Shown: positions 17,370-26,838, counted from the first letter of the stretch. The stretch is DNA of 64,000 nucleotides from JANQIO01 sp043585095 (GCA_043585095.1 CP121321.1:124001-188000); one strand, 5' to 3'. Notes: a model not told the origin generated them from the sequence alone. Translations and numbers: made by a program.

Positions 17370-17810
17370 TCAGCGGATGTTCAGGCCGGGATCTTTGGGT
17401 TTGGCCATTTGGGGCGTGCCGGCCTGATAATTAATCTGTAAGCCAAAGGGCTCCTTGGAGCCCAGATAGAGGATGATGCCGCTGCGACCGCTGTCGAAAT
17501 CCTGAATGACTTCGTACTCGACCGGTATCGATAGCTCGGGCTTTGATGGCATGGTGCCTACAACCAGAACTTCCTCAATGGCCTGCTGAATCTGCGGCAC
17601 CGATATTTCAACTCGGTAGCTGCCGTCTTCCGGGTCGCGCGTCACCTTTTCGACTCTTGTACCGGTGGCTTCATCAACCCAGCCTGCTTCCGGCGACATA
17701 TATCGCGGCTTGTCGTCACTGGCGGCAATGTTACTCAGGCATGCGAGCAACCCTGCGAGCAGCGGAACTATCAGTGAATGGCGCTGTAAATGGGTGTGGA
17801 TGTTAACCAT
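17370..17810 (-). CDS. Hypothetical exported protein
   Basis: The 146-residue product has an N-terminal hydrophobic leader (about residues 11-30). It may end in a lipobox-like LLAC or be cut after IAA, so either a lipoprotein or a soluble periplasmic protein is possible. The mature part is acidic and beta-rich, with a YLGSKEPFGLQINYQAG segment. I do not recognise the family. It is divergent from the TonB receptor at 17951 across a 140-bp gap containing a 15-bp palindrome. Confidence 0.6.
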   Translation of the reverse strand: MVNIHTHLQRHSLIVPLLAGLLACLSNIAASDDKPRYMSPEAGWVDEATGTRVEKVTRDPEDGSYRVEISVPQIQQAIEEVLVVGTMPSKPELSIPVEYEVIQDFDSGRSGIILYLGSKEPFGLQINYQAGTPQMAKPKDPGLNIR

Positions 17811-17869
17811 GCTACGACCTCGTTCTTGAAGACGTAATCATAGGGCCTAATTGGTTTGCCCGCTACGCT

Positions 17870-17884
17870 GCGACAATTTGTCGC
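17870..17884. promoter_or_regulatory. Perfect 15-bp palindrome upstream of TonB receptor
   Basis: GCGACAATTTGTCGC has perfect 7-bp arms around one central base. It lies 66 bp before the TonB receptor start and 60 bp before the divergent hypothetical gene. Position and symmetry suggest a repressor or activator site. It is not a recognisable Fur box. Confidence 0.5.
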
Positions 17885-17950
17885 TGTGGCGGTGGCGCCA
17901 GGATCATTAGACTAGGCGCCCCAATTCGCCAGCATCAAGCGGTACGCCCC

Positions 17951-20047
17951 ATGCATTTTTTATCCGGATTCCAGCCTACTCATATCGGTTTGGCATGCAT
18001 TGCGTTGGCATGCATAGCGGCACCCGCTGCTATTGCAGACCACGATCATGTCGAGGAGGTTATTGTGCATGGCTCTGCACGTGACACACGCACCATTGAT
18101 GTATCAGAAGCGTTAGTGATCTCTCCGGATACCGCCTTGCTGCTCAAAAAAGCGCCTGGCGCCAACGTCAACGGTAACGGTCCACTAAGCAATATCCCAC
18201 AGTACCGCGGCATGTATGGCCCCAGGATAGGGGTTTTACTGGACGGCGCAGAGCTGGCTCCAGCAGGCCCCAACTGGATGGACCCTCCCTTGTCTTACGC
18301 AGCTTCCGGTCAGTTGGAGTCGCTTGAAGTGTTCCGTGGAATTGCGCCGGTCAGCGTGGTGCAGGAATCGATCGGCGGCGCGGTTCGCGCGGTGTCGGCA
18401 CAGCCAGGTTTCCGTGACGTCGAAGGTTGGCAAACCGACGGCCACGTTTATGCCAGCGGACAATCAGTCAACAGTGGCACCCAAATAGGCGCCAGCCTGA
18501 TGGGCGCAAGCCATAATCAGCGTTTCCGGCTGGCCGTGTTAAGCGAGGACGGCGATGACGCCGAGTTTTCTGGCGGAGAGATTCTACCCAGCGAGTACAG
18601 TCGCCAGCGTTTTGATCTAGCCTACGGCTTCAAGCTGGGTGCCCACGAATTTGACGTGGGCTACGTCTACAGCGACACCGGCAACGCCGGCACGCCTGCG
18701 CTGGGTATGGACATCGATTTTGTTGAAGGCAATCTGGCCTCGCTGGGCTATCGGTTCTATTCAGGTGAATGGCGCGTAAACGGGCGCTTGTTCGCGAGCG
18801 ATCTGGACCATGAAATGACCAATTTTCATTTACGCCAGGCCCCCGCGGCACCGAGTCGCTGGCGTCGCAATACCACCGATTCAGAAAACCTGGGGTTTAA
18901 GCTAGCGGCTACCCACAGCGGAACTGATGCCCAGTGGACCTTTGGTATCGATGGCATGGACTCGGTGCATAACTCCAATATCGAAAATCCCAATATGGCC
19001 ATGTTCTTTGTAGAGAACTTCAAAGACGCCGAGCGCCGAGTGCTGGGCGTCTTTGCCGAGACCACGCAAGATCTGGGTGGCGGGCTGCGCGCAGAATTTG
19101 GCTTGCGCTACAACAGGATTGATGCCGATGCGGAGGAGGTTAACGGCACCCCAGCCATGATGTCGCCAGCGGCTGCCCTGCTGCGCGATAATTTCAACGC
19201 CTCTGATCGCGCCCAGACCGACCACAACGTGGATGCGGTGGCCAAGCTCTGGTATGACGCCAGTAATGACGTCACGGTGTATGCGGGCCTCGCTCGTAAG
19301 ACCCGTGCACCCAGCTATCAGGAACGCTATCTGTGGCTGCCGCTGCAGGCAACGGGCGGCTTGGCGGACGGCTTTACCTACACCGGAGATGCTGACCTTG
19401 ATTCTGAAGTTGCCTACGAGCTTGAGCTGGGCGGCGATTTCACGGCCGATAATTTGACCCTGTCGCCACGGATCTTCTACCGCGAGGTTGAGGATTACAT
19501 ACAGGGCGTGCCAAATTCGTTGATGGCAGCGCAGATGTTTAGCGGCATGATGAATCCTACTGGCCCCGCGCCTCTTCAGTTCGCCAACGTGGATGCGGTG
19601 TTTTACGGTTTCGACATGGACTGGCGCTACCAGATGAGCGACGCACTGGCGCTGCGCGGAATCGTAAACTACGTTCGCGGCGAGCGCGACGACATCAATG
19701 ACGGTCTCTATCGTATTGCCCCGTTCAACACCACGGTTGCGTTGGATTACACGTCCGGCACCTGGGGCGCCTCTGTTGAAGCGATGATAGTGGGTGACCA
19801 GAACGATATCAGCGAGACCAATGCGGAGTTGGAAACCGAGGGATATGAGCTGTTGAATCTTGCCGCGTGGTGGTCGGTCACTCCGGCGTTGCGCGTGGCC
19901 GCAGGGGTAGATAACCTGTTGGATGAAGAATTTGCCGACCATCTCAGCGGCATCAATCGCGTCAACGGCAACCCTGATATTGCCAACGGCCAGCGTTTGC
20001 CCGGGCTGGGTATCAACGGTTTCGTGCGTATGGATTATCGCTTTTAG
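17951..20047 (+). CDS. TonB-dependent receptor (OprC/NosA-like layout)
   Basis: The 698-residue protein has a signal peptide ending at about residue 27 (AAPAAIADHDH), a TonB-box-like VEEVIVHGS, a plug domain with YRGMYGPRIGVLLDG and ESIGGAVRAVSA, and a 22-strand-like barrel ending DYRF. The segment GPNWMDPPLSY resembles the plug loop of OprC/NosA-type receptors, which carry copper, but the OprC cysteine there is absent. The His-rich start of the mature protein (HDH) fits metal binding, weakly. A tripartite exporter operon follows after 348 bp. The ligand is therefore unproven. Confidence 0.88.
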   Translation: MHFLSGFQPTHIGLACIALACIAAPAAIADHDHVEEVIVHGSARDTRTIDVSEALVISPDTALLLKKAPGANVNGNGPLSNIPQYRGMYGPRIGVLLDGAELAPAGPNWMDPPLSYAASGQLESLEVFRGIAPVSVVQESIGGAVRAVSAQPGFRDVEGWQTDGHVYASGQSVNSGTQIGASLMGASHNQRFRLAVLSEDGDDAEFSGGEILPSEYSRQRFDLAYGFKLGAHEFDVGYVYSDTGNAGTPALGMDIDFVEGNLASLGYRFYSGEWRVNGRLFASDLDHEMTNFHLRQAPAAPSRWRRNTTDSENLGFKLAATHSGTDAQWTFGIDGMDSVHNSNIENPNMAMFFVENFKDAERRVLGVFAETTQDLGGGLRAEFGLRYNRIDADAEEVNGTPAMMSPAAALLRDNFNASDRAQTDHNVDAVAKLWYDASNDVTVYAGLARKTRAPSYQERYLWLPLQATGGLADGFTYTGDADLDSEVAYELELGGDFTADNLTLSPRIFYREVEDYIQGVPNSLMAAQMFSGMMNPTGPAPLQFANVDAVFYGFDMDWRYQMSDALALRGIVNYVRGERDDINDGLYRIAPFNTTVALDYTSGTWGASVEAMIVGDQNDISETNAELETEGYELLNLAAWWSVTPALRVAAGVDNLLDEEFADHLSGINRVNGNPDIANGQRLPGLGINGFVRMDYRF

Positions 20048-20395
20048 GCTGTCCCGTGGATTCTCAAGAGCGGGGCAATCGGCGTCTCCTACCTATTTAA
20101 GAAGCCAGTATGCGCGCTCGTCTTGGTCTGGCGAAAAAAGCGCCTCAAGGCATGTAACTTCCCGGGCTGAAACCCATCCAGACAGGGGCGGGTCGCCGTA
20201 TAGGTTTTGGCGTATCCACGCTGTATTATGGCGCGGTCCTGTTGTGGCTAATCTCACCGCTTCCACGACCTGTGCCGCGCGCTAAACACCCTGTGCGATG
20301 ACAACACCCAATGTCTATTTTGCCGAACGCCATAACGCGGTAAAGTGCACAGCTGGTGATTTAGCCAGCCTGTCCAGCTTGTAAAGAAGGAAATC
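20048..20395. other. Non-coding gap, 348 bp
   Basis: I see no credible gene here. The gap separates the TonB receptor from the exporter operon and ends with an AAGGAAATC ribosome-binding site for 20396. An AT-richer segment at about 20310-20345 could hold a promoter, but no convincing box pair was found. Confidence 0.5.
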
Positions 20396-22150
20396 ATGGC
20401 CCAAGAGCCGCACATTCATACACGCACGCTTCCGGAGTTGTTTAAGTACTTCCTGTTAATTCTCGGCCCCGAGAAAAAGTACTACGTGCTGGCTATTGTC
20501 TATGCGATTGGTATCAGCCTGCTGTCACTCGCCACACCCATATCCGTGCAAATGCTGATCAACACGGTTGCGAATACGGGGCTGACGACGCCCTTGATCG
20601 TGCTGACGGCTACGCTGTTCATGTTGTTGCTGGTATCGGGCCTGTTACAGGCGCTGCGTATCCATCTTATGGACCTGTTTGGCCGACGCTTTTACGCGCG
20701 CATGGTGTCCGATATTGCTCTGCGCACGATCTACGCCAGGAATCCTTTTTTCAATGACAGCAATATGGCGCCGCTGTTTAACCGCTATTTCGACATCATC
20801 ATTGTCCAGAAGCGATTGCCAGTGCTGTTTGTGAGCGGTTTTACGATTGTTATGCAGACGGTAGCCGGCATTATTTTGGTCTCCTTCTATCACCCTTACC
20901 TGCTGATCTTTAACCTGGTGGTGTCGTTTCTGGTTTACCTGGTGTGGGCGATCTGGGGCAAGCGCGCCATAGTGAGCTCCATGGAGGCCTCTCACAAAAA
21001 GCACGCGGCGGCGGCCTGGCTGGAGGAGTTGGGGAGCTCTAACGGCTTCTTTAAAACATCGCGCACAATAGCCGATGCCTTGCACAAAACCGATGAGGCT
21101 ACCGGGGCGTTCATGCGCCGCCACATTATTCATTTCCGCCATCATTTTTCGCAGACGCTGTGTTTCTTGTTTATCTACGCGGCGGCCAGTGCCAGCCTGC
21201 TGGGTCTGGGCGGTTGGCTTGTGATACAGAACGAGCTTTCCCTGGGGCAGCTGGTCGCGGCAGAGTTGGTGCTGTCGGTGGTGTTTTACGGCATCTCTCA
21301 GCTCGGCACCTACCTGACCTATTTCTACGACCTGTGTGCGGCGGTAGAGGAGCTTTCGCTGTTTCACGATATCGAGCAGGACCCGCCTCTGGCGCACCAG
21401 CAGCCCTTCAACGGTGACTCGTCGTTGTCTTTCGCATCGGCCAAGGGCGAGTCGCGTGGCACGATGCTAACGCTCAACCTGGATATCAAGGCGGGTAGCC
21501 GCGTGTTGGCGGCTACTGATAATCAGGCGGCCCAGCGTATATTTGTTGACTTCCTGAAAAGCAACGAGACGCCCAGGTCGGGTTACATCGCTATCGGCGG
21601 ACAGGACTTCCAGAGTTTTCAGAATTACCAGATTCGTCAGGAAGTAATGGTGTTGGACCGCCCCAGCGTGATCGAGTGCACGATCCGTGACTATCTTTAT
21701 TTCAGTAGTCAGGACGAAGTCAATGAGGACATCCTGGGGGTACTGAAAACCGTGGGCCTGGAGCCGGTGTTGGCGCAGCTCCCTGACGGCATTGACACTG
21801 TTGTGGCGCCCACCGGTTGGCCGCTATCTATAACGGAAACCATGCAGCTTAAGCTGGCGGCCGTAATGATCGCCAAGCCGCGCGTGGTCGTTTTGAGCCA
21901 GCTGTTTGATGTGATGCCGGACTTGAGCATCCTCTCATCTCTTGAGTATCTGTCGATGCATAGTGATATGACAGTGGTGTATTTCAGTAACCGCCACACG
22001 GATTTAGGCTTCGACCGATATCTTTATCTGGGTCTCGAACAGCAGACGCTGTTTGACCGCTACGAAGACATGTGCGCGGCCGCAGGCCTGCCGGTGCAAC
22101 CGCTGACCCCGGTGGCTCCACGCTCCCCGACCACCGAGGTATCGAAGTAG
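20396..22150 (+). CDS. ABC-exporter-like protein with degenerate, probably inactive ATPase domain
   Basis: The first 310 residues form a type I exporter membrane domain with about six helices. The rest aligns with the nucleotide-binding domain of type I secretion ABC proteins: GYIAIGGQDFQSF, VIECTIRDYLYF, LPDGIDTVV and the final RYLYL are all recognisable. Yet every ATPase motif is lost. Walker A is replaced by AATDNQAAQRI (372-382), the Q-loop reads VMVLDRP, the LSGGQ signature reads LSITE (477-481), Walker B ends VVVLSQ with S501/Q502 in place of Asp/Glu, and the switch His is gone (SNR). It starts a three-gene operon with HlyD and TolC proteins. It may be a passive or ion-driven channel component or may need another ATPase. 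Confidence 0.88.
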   Translation: MAQEPHIHTRTLPELFKYFLLILGPEKKYYVLAIVYAIGISLLSLATPISVQMLINTVANTGLTTPLIVLTATLFMLLLVSGLLQALRIHLMDLFGRRFYARMVSDIALRTIYARNPFFNDSNMAPLFNRYFDIIIVQKRLPVLFVSGFTIVMQTVAGIILVSFYHPYLLIFNLVVSFLVYLVWAIWGKRAIVSSMEASHKKHAAAAWLEELGSSNGFFKTSRTIADALHKTDEATGAFMRRHIIHFRHHFSQTLCFLFIYAAASASLLGLGGWLVIQNELSLGQLVAAELVLSVVFYGISQLGTYLTYFYDLCAAVEELSLFHDIEQDPPLAHQQPFNGDSSLSFASAKGESRGTMLTLNLDIKAGSRVLAATDNQAAQRIFVDFLKSNETPRSGYIAIGGQDFQSFQNYQIRQEVMVLDRPSVIECTIRDYLYFSSQDEVNEDILGVLKTVGLEPVLAQLPDGIDTVVAPTGWPLSITETMQLKLAAVMIAKPRVVVLSQLFDVMPDLSILSSLEYLSMHSDMTVVYFSNRHTDLGFDRYLYLGLEQQTLFDRYEDMCAAAGLPVQPLTPVAPRSPTTEVSK

Positions 22151-22153
22151 CGC

Positions 22154-23182
22154 ATGCCGTATTCACAGCACCAGCACACCTTTAAGACATTAAACAGCAT
22201 TCGCGTGCCCCGCGTGATGCGCGTGGTGGGTTGGATTCTCGCTATGTCGCTGGTCGCGCTGATTGCGTTTCTGATCTACGTACCCTGGGTGCAGACGGCG
22301 GCGGGCTTTGGATCGGTCACCGCGCTTAACCCCAATGACCGTCTACAGGACATTAATGCCCTGGTGTCCGGACGTATCTCAGAGTGGTACGTACAGGACG
22401 GCAGCCGTGTGCGTGTGGGCGACCCCATCGTAAAAATTGTCGACAACGATCCCTTGCTGCTGGAGCGCCTGGAGGCAGAGCGAGCGCAGGTGCTGGCCAA
22501 GATGCAGGCCGATACCACGGCCCGCGACATTGCCTTAATCGATAAACGTCGCACGGAAAAGCTTTTTAATGAAGGTCTGGCGTCGCGTCGGGAGTTTGAG
22601 CAGTCACGTATTCGCGTCGAAGAGTTACGCGCCAAGATTGCCGAGACCGCTGCGCAGTTGAGTCGTGTTGACGTTAATCTGTCGCGTCAATCTGTACAAA
22701 TTGTGCGCGCGCCGCGCGACGGCACCATTCAGCGCGTCAACGCGGGTGACACGGCTACGTTTGTGACAACCGGGCAGGCCATCGCCACCTTTGTTCCCGA
22801 TGATGTTGAGCGTGCGGTCGAGCTTTACGTGGATGGTCGCGATGTGCCTCTGGTGCGCAAAGGCGATCCTGTGCGGCTACAGTTCGAAGGCTGGCCCGTG
22901 ATTCAGGTCAGCGGCTGGCCGTCCATGGCGGTGGGGACGTTCTCCGGTACGGTAGCGGCGATCGATCCCTCTGCCCAGGTAAACGGCCGCTTTCGCGTGT
23001 TGGTCGTCGAAGACAATGAGAACGCACCGGCCTGGCCAGATAAAGGCTATGTACGCTTCGGCTCCGGTGCGCGGGGCTGGGTGCTGCTTGAAAAGGTCTC
23101 GTCCGGCTACGAAATTTGGCGACGTCTTAATAATTTCCCACCTAACTTCCCGGCAGAGCCGTCGCCGGAGGGCTCTGGTTAA
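22154..23182 (+). CDS. HlyD-family periplasmic adaptor (membrane fusion protein)
   Basis: The 342-residue protein has one N-terminal membrane helix (about residues 20-42), a biotinyl-lipoyl-like half (VSGRISEWYVQDGSRVRVGDPIVKI), a coiled-coil hairpin of about 75 residues (from ERLEAERAQVLAKMQ), the second lipoyl half (VRAPRDGTIQRVNAGDTA) and a C-terminal beta-barrel. This is the adaptor that joins an inner-membrane exporter to an outer-membrane duct. It starts three bases after the ABC-like gene stop and ends seven bases before the TolC-like gene, so the three are one operon. Confidence 0.92.
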   Translation: MPYSQHQHTFKTLNSIRVPRVMRVVGWILAMSLVALIAFLIYVPWVQTAAGFGSVTALNPNDRLQDINALVSGRISEWYVQDGSRVRVGDPIVKIVDNDPLLLERLEAERAQVLAKMQADTTARDIALIDKRRTEKLFNEGLASRREFEQSRIRVEELRAKIAETAAQLSRVDVNLSRQSVQIVRAPRDGTIQRVNAGDTATFVTTGQAIATFVPDDVERAVELYVDGRDVPLVRKGDPVRLQFEGWPVIQVSGWPSMAVGTFSGTVAAIDPSAQVNGRFRVLVVEDNENAPAWPDKGYVRFGSGARGWVLLEKVSSGYEIWRRLNNFPPNFPAEPSPEGSG

Positions 23183-23189
23183 CGTGATC

Positions 23190-24665
23190 ATGCGATCGTG
23201 TTTAGCCGCGTTACTGCTGTCGGTATCTGCGTTGGTGTCGCTGCCGGTAGCGGCCCAGCCGGTCGTAGACAGTGCAGCAACTGTCGCGGTCGATGGCGAT
23301 ACGGGCGCAGCGCCTTTGCCGCTGCTGCAGGATGAGGTTCTGGCGTCCTCTGCCCAGCATTTCCCTGGCATTCTGAAGAGCCTGGCAGAGCAGCGCATTG
23401 CGCTGGGACGCACGCAGGAAGTTGAGGGCGCCTTTGATACGGTTTTCTCAGCCGACGCCAACAGTCGCGCGGAGGGCTTCTATGACGGTCGATATGTCGA
23501 CGGCACCATTAAGCGTCCGTTTCGCGAATTCGGTGGCAATGTGTATGGGGGCTATGGAATATCTCGCGGCGACTTTCCTATCTATGAAGATGAAAATTTC
23601 ACCGCTGAAGACGGCTCCCTGAAGCTGGGAGTATTGTTTTCCCTGTTGCGTGACCGTGCGATTGATCCACGCCGGGCCAATATTGTTGATGCCCAGCTGG
23701 GTTTGGAGCAGGCAGATCTGGAATTGATGCTCACCCGGGTGGGCGTGCAGCAGCGCGCGCTGCGCGCTTACTGGAGCTGGGTAGCGGCCGGTCACCAGCT
23801 TGCGGTGTACAACGAACTGTTGCAGTTGGCCCTGGATAGAGAGGAGGGGCTGCGTCAGCAGGTGCGCAACGGCAGCAGAGCGGCGATCTTCATTACCGAG
23901 AATGCACAAAATATCACCCGGCGGCGCTCCTTAGCGTTGAACGCGCAGCGGGATTTTCGCGCGGCGGCATTCAGCCTGTCCTTCTTCTTGCGCGATGGGG
24001 CCGGTGAAACCATGGTGCCATCCGCGTCGCGGCTGCCGGGCCTGGATAAGATCCGATCCGTGCCCATGCCTGATAGCGGCGGTGCCGTTGATCGCAGCCT
24101 GGCACTGCGCCCGGAGTTGCTGATTATTGACGCAGCGCTGGGTCGTGCGCAGCAAAAAATTGCCCTTTCGGAAAACGAACTCAAGCCCCGGCTGGATTTG
24201 AATCTGGAATATAAGAGCGGGCTGGGTGACGACGGCGAGGGCGGGCCATCGAAAAGTTCAGAGGACCTGATGGTTGGTTTTACCTTTGAAGTGCCGCTGG
24301 AACGTCGGCGGGCCAAAGGCCGGCTGGCGCAGGCGCGGGCCAAGCGCGAGGCCCTGGAGTTCGAGCGACAGCGCCTGGAAGATCAGATTGAGTTGGAGCT
24401 GCAGAATATCTTGCTGGATCTCGATGTGGCGCGAGAGCTTGCGGCACTGGCCAAGCTGGAGGTTGAGCAAGCGCAGACTATGCGTAACGCCGAGCGCAAG
24501 CGCTTTGACTCGGGCGCCAGCGATTTCTTTCTGGTTAATCTGCGTGAAGAAGCTGAAGCCAATGCCCGTATACGATACTTTGCCGCTCAGCGTGAAGCCC
24601 ACGTCGCGCGCGCCAACTACGATGCGGCGACAGTTAATATTGCCGAGTTGGGCATCAGCCCCTAA
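23190..24665 (+). CDS. TolC-family outer-membrane efflux protein
   Basis: The ATG at 23190 gives a 491-residue protein with a clean signal peptide (MRSCLAALLLSVSALVSLPVAAQ). A GTG two codons earlier is possible; a start at 23016 would lie deep inside the HlyD gene. The mature part has the two repeated helical arms of TolC-type ducts, with long heptad-like stretches at about 190-250 and 380-470, the second including EFERQRLEDQIELELQNILL. It would form the outer-membrane exit for the exporter encoded just upstream. Confidence 0.9.
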   Translation: MRSCLAALLLSVSALVSLPVAAQPVVDSAATVAVDGDTGAAPLPLLQDEVLASSAQHFPGILKSLAEQRIALGRTQEVEGAFDTVFSADANSRAEGFYDGRYVDGTIKRPFREFGGNVYGGYGISRGDFPIYEDENFTAEDGSLKLGVLFSLLRDRAIDPRRANIVDAQLGLEQADLELMLTRVGVQQRALRAYWSWVAAGHQLAVYNELLQLALDREEGLRQQVRNGSRAAIFITENAQNITRRRSLALNAQRDFRAAAFSLSFFLRDGAGETMVPSASRLPGLDKIRSVPMPDSGGAVDRSLALRPELLIIDAALGRAQQKIALSENELKPRLDLNLEYKSGLGDDGEGGPSKSSEDLMVGFTFEVPLERRRAKGRLAQARAKREALEFERQRLEDQIELELQNILLDLDVARELAALAKLEVEQAQTMRNAERKRFDSGASDFFLVNLREEAEANARIRYFAAQREAHVARANYDAATVNIAELGISP

Positions 24666-24683
24666 GGTGCTTTCCGAGCTCGG

Positions 24684-25283
24684 CTAGTTCAGCACTGCCG
24701 CTTCCAAATCATTTGCAAGCGAGTCCCGAACAGCATCATCAATACGCGTCGACTCAATGGGATAACCCGGATGATCGACGCCTGCGTAGAGTGCCGCCCC
24801 GCCTTTGATAGCGTTGATCATGCTGCTATCCAGTTCATAGCGCATAAAGTGCACCGATGAAGTTTTATCGGCGGTGGAGCGATCGAGATCTTCGTCCGCA
24901 ATGGCATAGATGGGGTCGCAGCCCTCTACCTGCAGCCAGACCTTGTCTTCAATGCCGATCATTTCCGCGAGTCGCAAGCCTCTCTCTGCGGGGTCTTCAT
25001 ATTCAATCATGAAGGTCGCTTTCCAGTTACTACCATCTGGAATGAGTGGGTTGTAGGCCTCCAGCTCTTCCATAATGCCTTCAGATTCAAACACTTTCTC
25101 AATTCGAAGCATTTCCTGAATTTGGTATTTAATCGTCAGCGCGTCTTCAAAATACAGGCGCAGGTTCTCGCCCAGCGCGAGCTGACGGTGCTTCTTGTGC
25201 TCCATCACTTTGGCGCGAAAGCCAGGCCGCTCTACGGAGTATTCTTCCAACGACCAAAGGTCGTCTCGTGACAGATTTACCAT
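24684..25283 (-). CDS. DUF3501 family protein
   Basis: I take the ATG at 25283, which has GGAGAG upstream; a TTG at 25295 would place the ribosome site inside the gene. The 199-residue protein has the DUF3501 pattern, with RLYFEDALTIKYQIQEMLRIEK and SVHFMRYELDSSMINAI. No cofactor motif is seen. The family typically sits next to a CCG-domain Fe-S protein and rubrerythrin, as here, and is thought to work in peroxide or metal stress; its biochemistry is not established. Confidence 0.88.
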   Translation of the reverse strand: MVNLSRDDLWSLEEYSVERPGFRAKVMEHKKHRQLALGENLRLYFEDALTIKYQIQEMLRIEKVFESEGIMEELEAYNPLIPDGSNWKATFMIEYEDPAERGLRLAEMIGIEDKVWLQVEGCDPIYAIADEDLDRSTADKTSSVHFMRYELDSSMINAIKGGAALYAGVDHPGYPIESTRIDDAVRDSLANDLEAAVLN

Positions 25284-25345
25284 GGTGCTCTCCAATTCCG
25301 TGTGTTGCAGTCGCTATCTGTTATCTCTTAACCGGTCCTGAAGGC

Positions 25346-26674
25346 TTACAGGCCGTAGGCCATTCGTAGCAGCGACATGGGGTGAGTAGCCTCATCGATC
25401 TTTTCAGACATGTTGGCAATATGGGTCGCCGCCATGGGGCAGTCGCTGGCCAGATACCTGGGTTCAAGCTGGTCGACCTTGCGCACAATGGGCCGGCCGA
25501 TTTTCAGGGATTTTGCACGGGTCTCTTTCTTCACCGCATAGGTGCCATCGTGTCCGGAACAGCGTTCCTGAGCGTGGATAACCGTGTCCGGAATCAGGTT
25601 GAGTACGTCGCGCGTCTTGAGGCCGATGTTCTGCACCCGCAGGTGACAAGAAACCTGCCAGGCGACATCGCCCAGGGCCTTTGAGAATTCTGTTTTCAAT
25701 CCGCCCTCTTTGTGACGCAGCCAGAGGTACTCAAAGGGGTCAAAAAAGGCGGCCTGCACTTTCTTCACATCCTCGTCGTCAGGATACATTAACGGTAGTT
25801 CCTGCTTGTACATGAGCACGCAAGACGGGATCGGCGCAGTGAGGTCGTAGCCCTGGTCCACCAGCTTCGCCAGCACCGGTATATTTTCTTCTTTAAGTTT
25901 TGCCACGGCGTCGAGATCACCCAGTTCAAACTTGGGCATGCCGCAGCAGGCTTCCCGGGGCACAATATCGATCATGATGTCGTTGTGCTGGAAGACTTTC
26001 ATAAAGTCTTCGCCCAGATGCGGAGTGTTGTAGTTGCCGTAGCAGGTGGCGTATAGCGCGAGCTTACCTGTGGTGCCGTTCATGGCTTTGGGCTCTATGG
26101 CTTCAACCATGGCACCCGCGCGCTTGCGCAGCGTATTGCGATGGTACTCGGGCACGGGCGCTTCGGCGTGAATGTCCAGGGTCCTCTCCAGCACTTTGCG
26201 AAAGCTGCTTGTCTTATTGAGCGCATTCACGGTGATATCGACCAGCGGAATAGTCGCTAGCTTACTGACCGAATCGGTGCTGGTCAGCATTTTGTCGCGG
26301 AAAGATGCGCCTTCTTCCTTGAAGCGCTGCGCTTTGGCGCGCAGCATCAGGTGCGGAAAGTCGACGTTCCACTCATGAGGGGGCACATAGGGGCATTTGG
26401 TCATGTAGCACAGGTCGCACATATAGCACTGATCGACGACCTTTATGTAGTCAGCCTTGTCCACGCCGTCGACCTCAAAGGTGTCGGACTCGTCGACCAA
26501 ATCAAACAGCGTAGGAAAGGAATCACACAGGGACACACAGCGCCGGCAGCCGTGGCAAATGTCGTACACACGCTCCAGCTCTTGCTCTAAGGATTCCTTG
26601 TTCCAGAACTCGTCAGAGTTCCAATCAATTGGGTGTCTAGTCGGTGCTTCCAGGCTGCCTTCACGCACGGGCAT
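25346..26674 (-). CDS. Fe-S oxidoreductase with CCG domain (GlpC/HdrB-like)
   Basis: The ATG at 26674 follows a GGAG site; the upstream TTG at 26686 overlaps that site. The 442-residue protein has two 4Fe-4S sites near the N-terminus, CHGCRRCVSLCD and CYMCDLCYMTKCP, then a cysteine-rich CCG region with ATCYGNY, EACCGMPKFE, PSCVLMYKQE and CSGHDGTY. This is the layout of the GlpC subunit and heterodisulfide reductase B-like proteins, used in electron transfer to or from a partner dehydrogenase. It is between DUF3501 and rubrerythrin genes on the same strand and may supply electrons to rubrerythrin. Confidence 0.9.
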   Translation of the reverse strand: MPVREGSLEAPTRHPIDWNSDEFWNKESLEQELERVYDICHGCRRCVSLCDSFPTLFDLVDESDTFEVDGVDKADYIKVVDQCYMCDLCYMTKCPYVPPHEWNVDFPHLMLRAKAQRFKEEGASFRDKMLTSTDSVSKLATIPLVDITVNALNKTSSFRKVLERTLDIHAEAPVPEYHRNTLRKRAGAMVEAIEPKAMNGTTGKLALYATCYGNYNTPHLGEDFMKVFQHNDIMIDIVPREACCGMPKFELGDLDAVAKLKEENIPVLAKLVDQGYDLTAPIPSCVLMYKQELPLMYPDDEDVKKVQAAFFDPFEYLWLRHKEGGLKTEFSKALGDVAWQVSCHLRVQNIGLKTRDVLNLIPDTVIHAQERCSGHDGTYAVKKETRAKSLKIGRPIVRKVDQLEPRYLASDCPMAATHIANMSEKIDEATHPMSLLRMAYGL

Positions 26675-26811
26675 GATGTGCTCCAAAAGGTTTTTGGCTC
26701 TTTAGCTGACTCGAGACGGTCGCCCAAAAAAAGCGTGACTGAAACGGTCTGGCTAGAAGAGGTCTGGGCTTAAACAGGCAAAGAGGCCGCATAAACCGTG
26801 AATATGAAAGG

Positions 26812-26838
26812 GCCCCCGCGACGACTGTCTGCGGGGGC
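26812..26838 (-). terminator. Hairpin downstream of rubrerythrin
   Basis: GCCCCCGC and GCGGGGGC pair perfectly over 8 bp around an 11-base loop, 67 bp past the rubrerythrin stop. On the minus strand a short CTTT follows. It is a likely but weak Rho-independent terminator or attenuator before the Fe-S gene. Confidence 0.5.

Noticed and set aside
18902..19942. A 346-codon open frame on the minus strand
   Set aside because: It lies entirely inside the TonB receptor gene and has the odd composition of an antisense translation.
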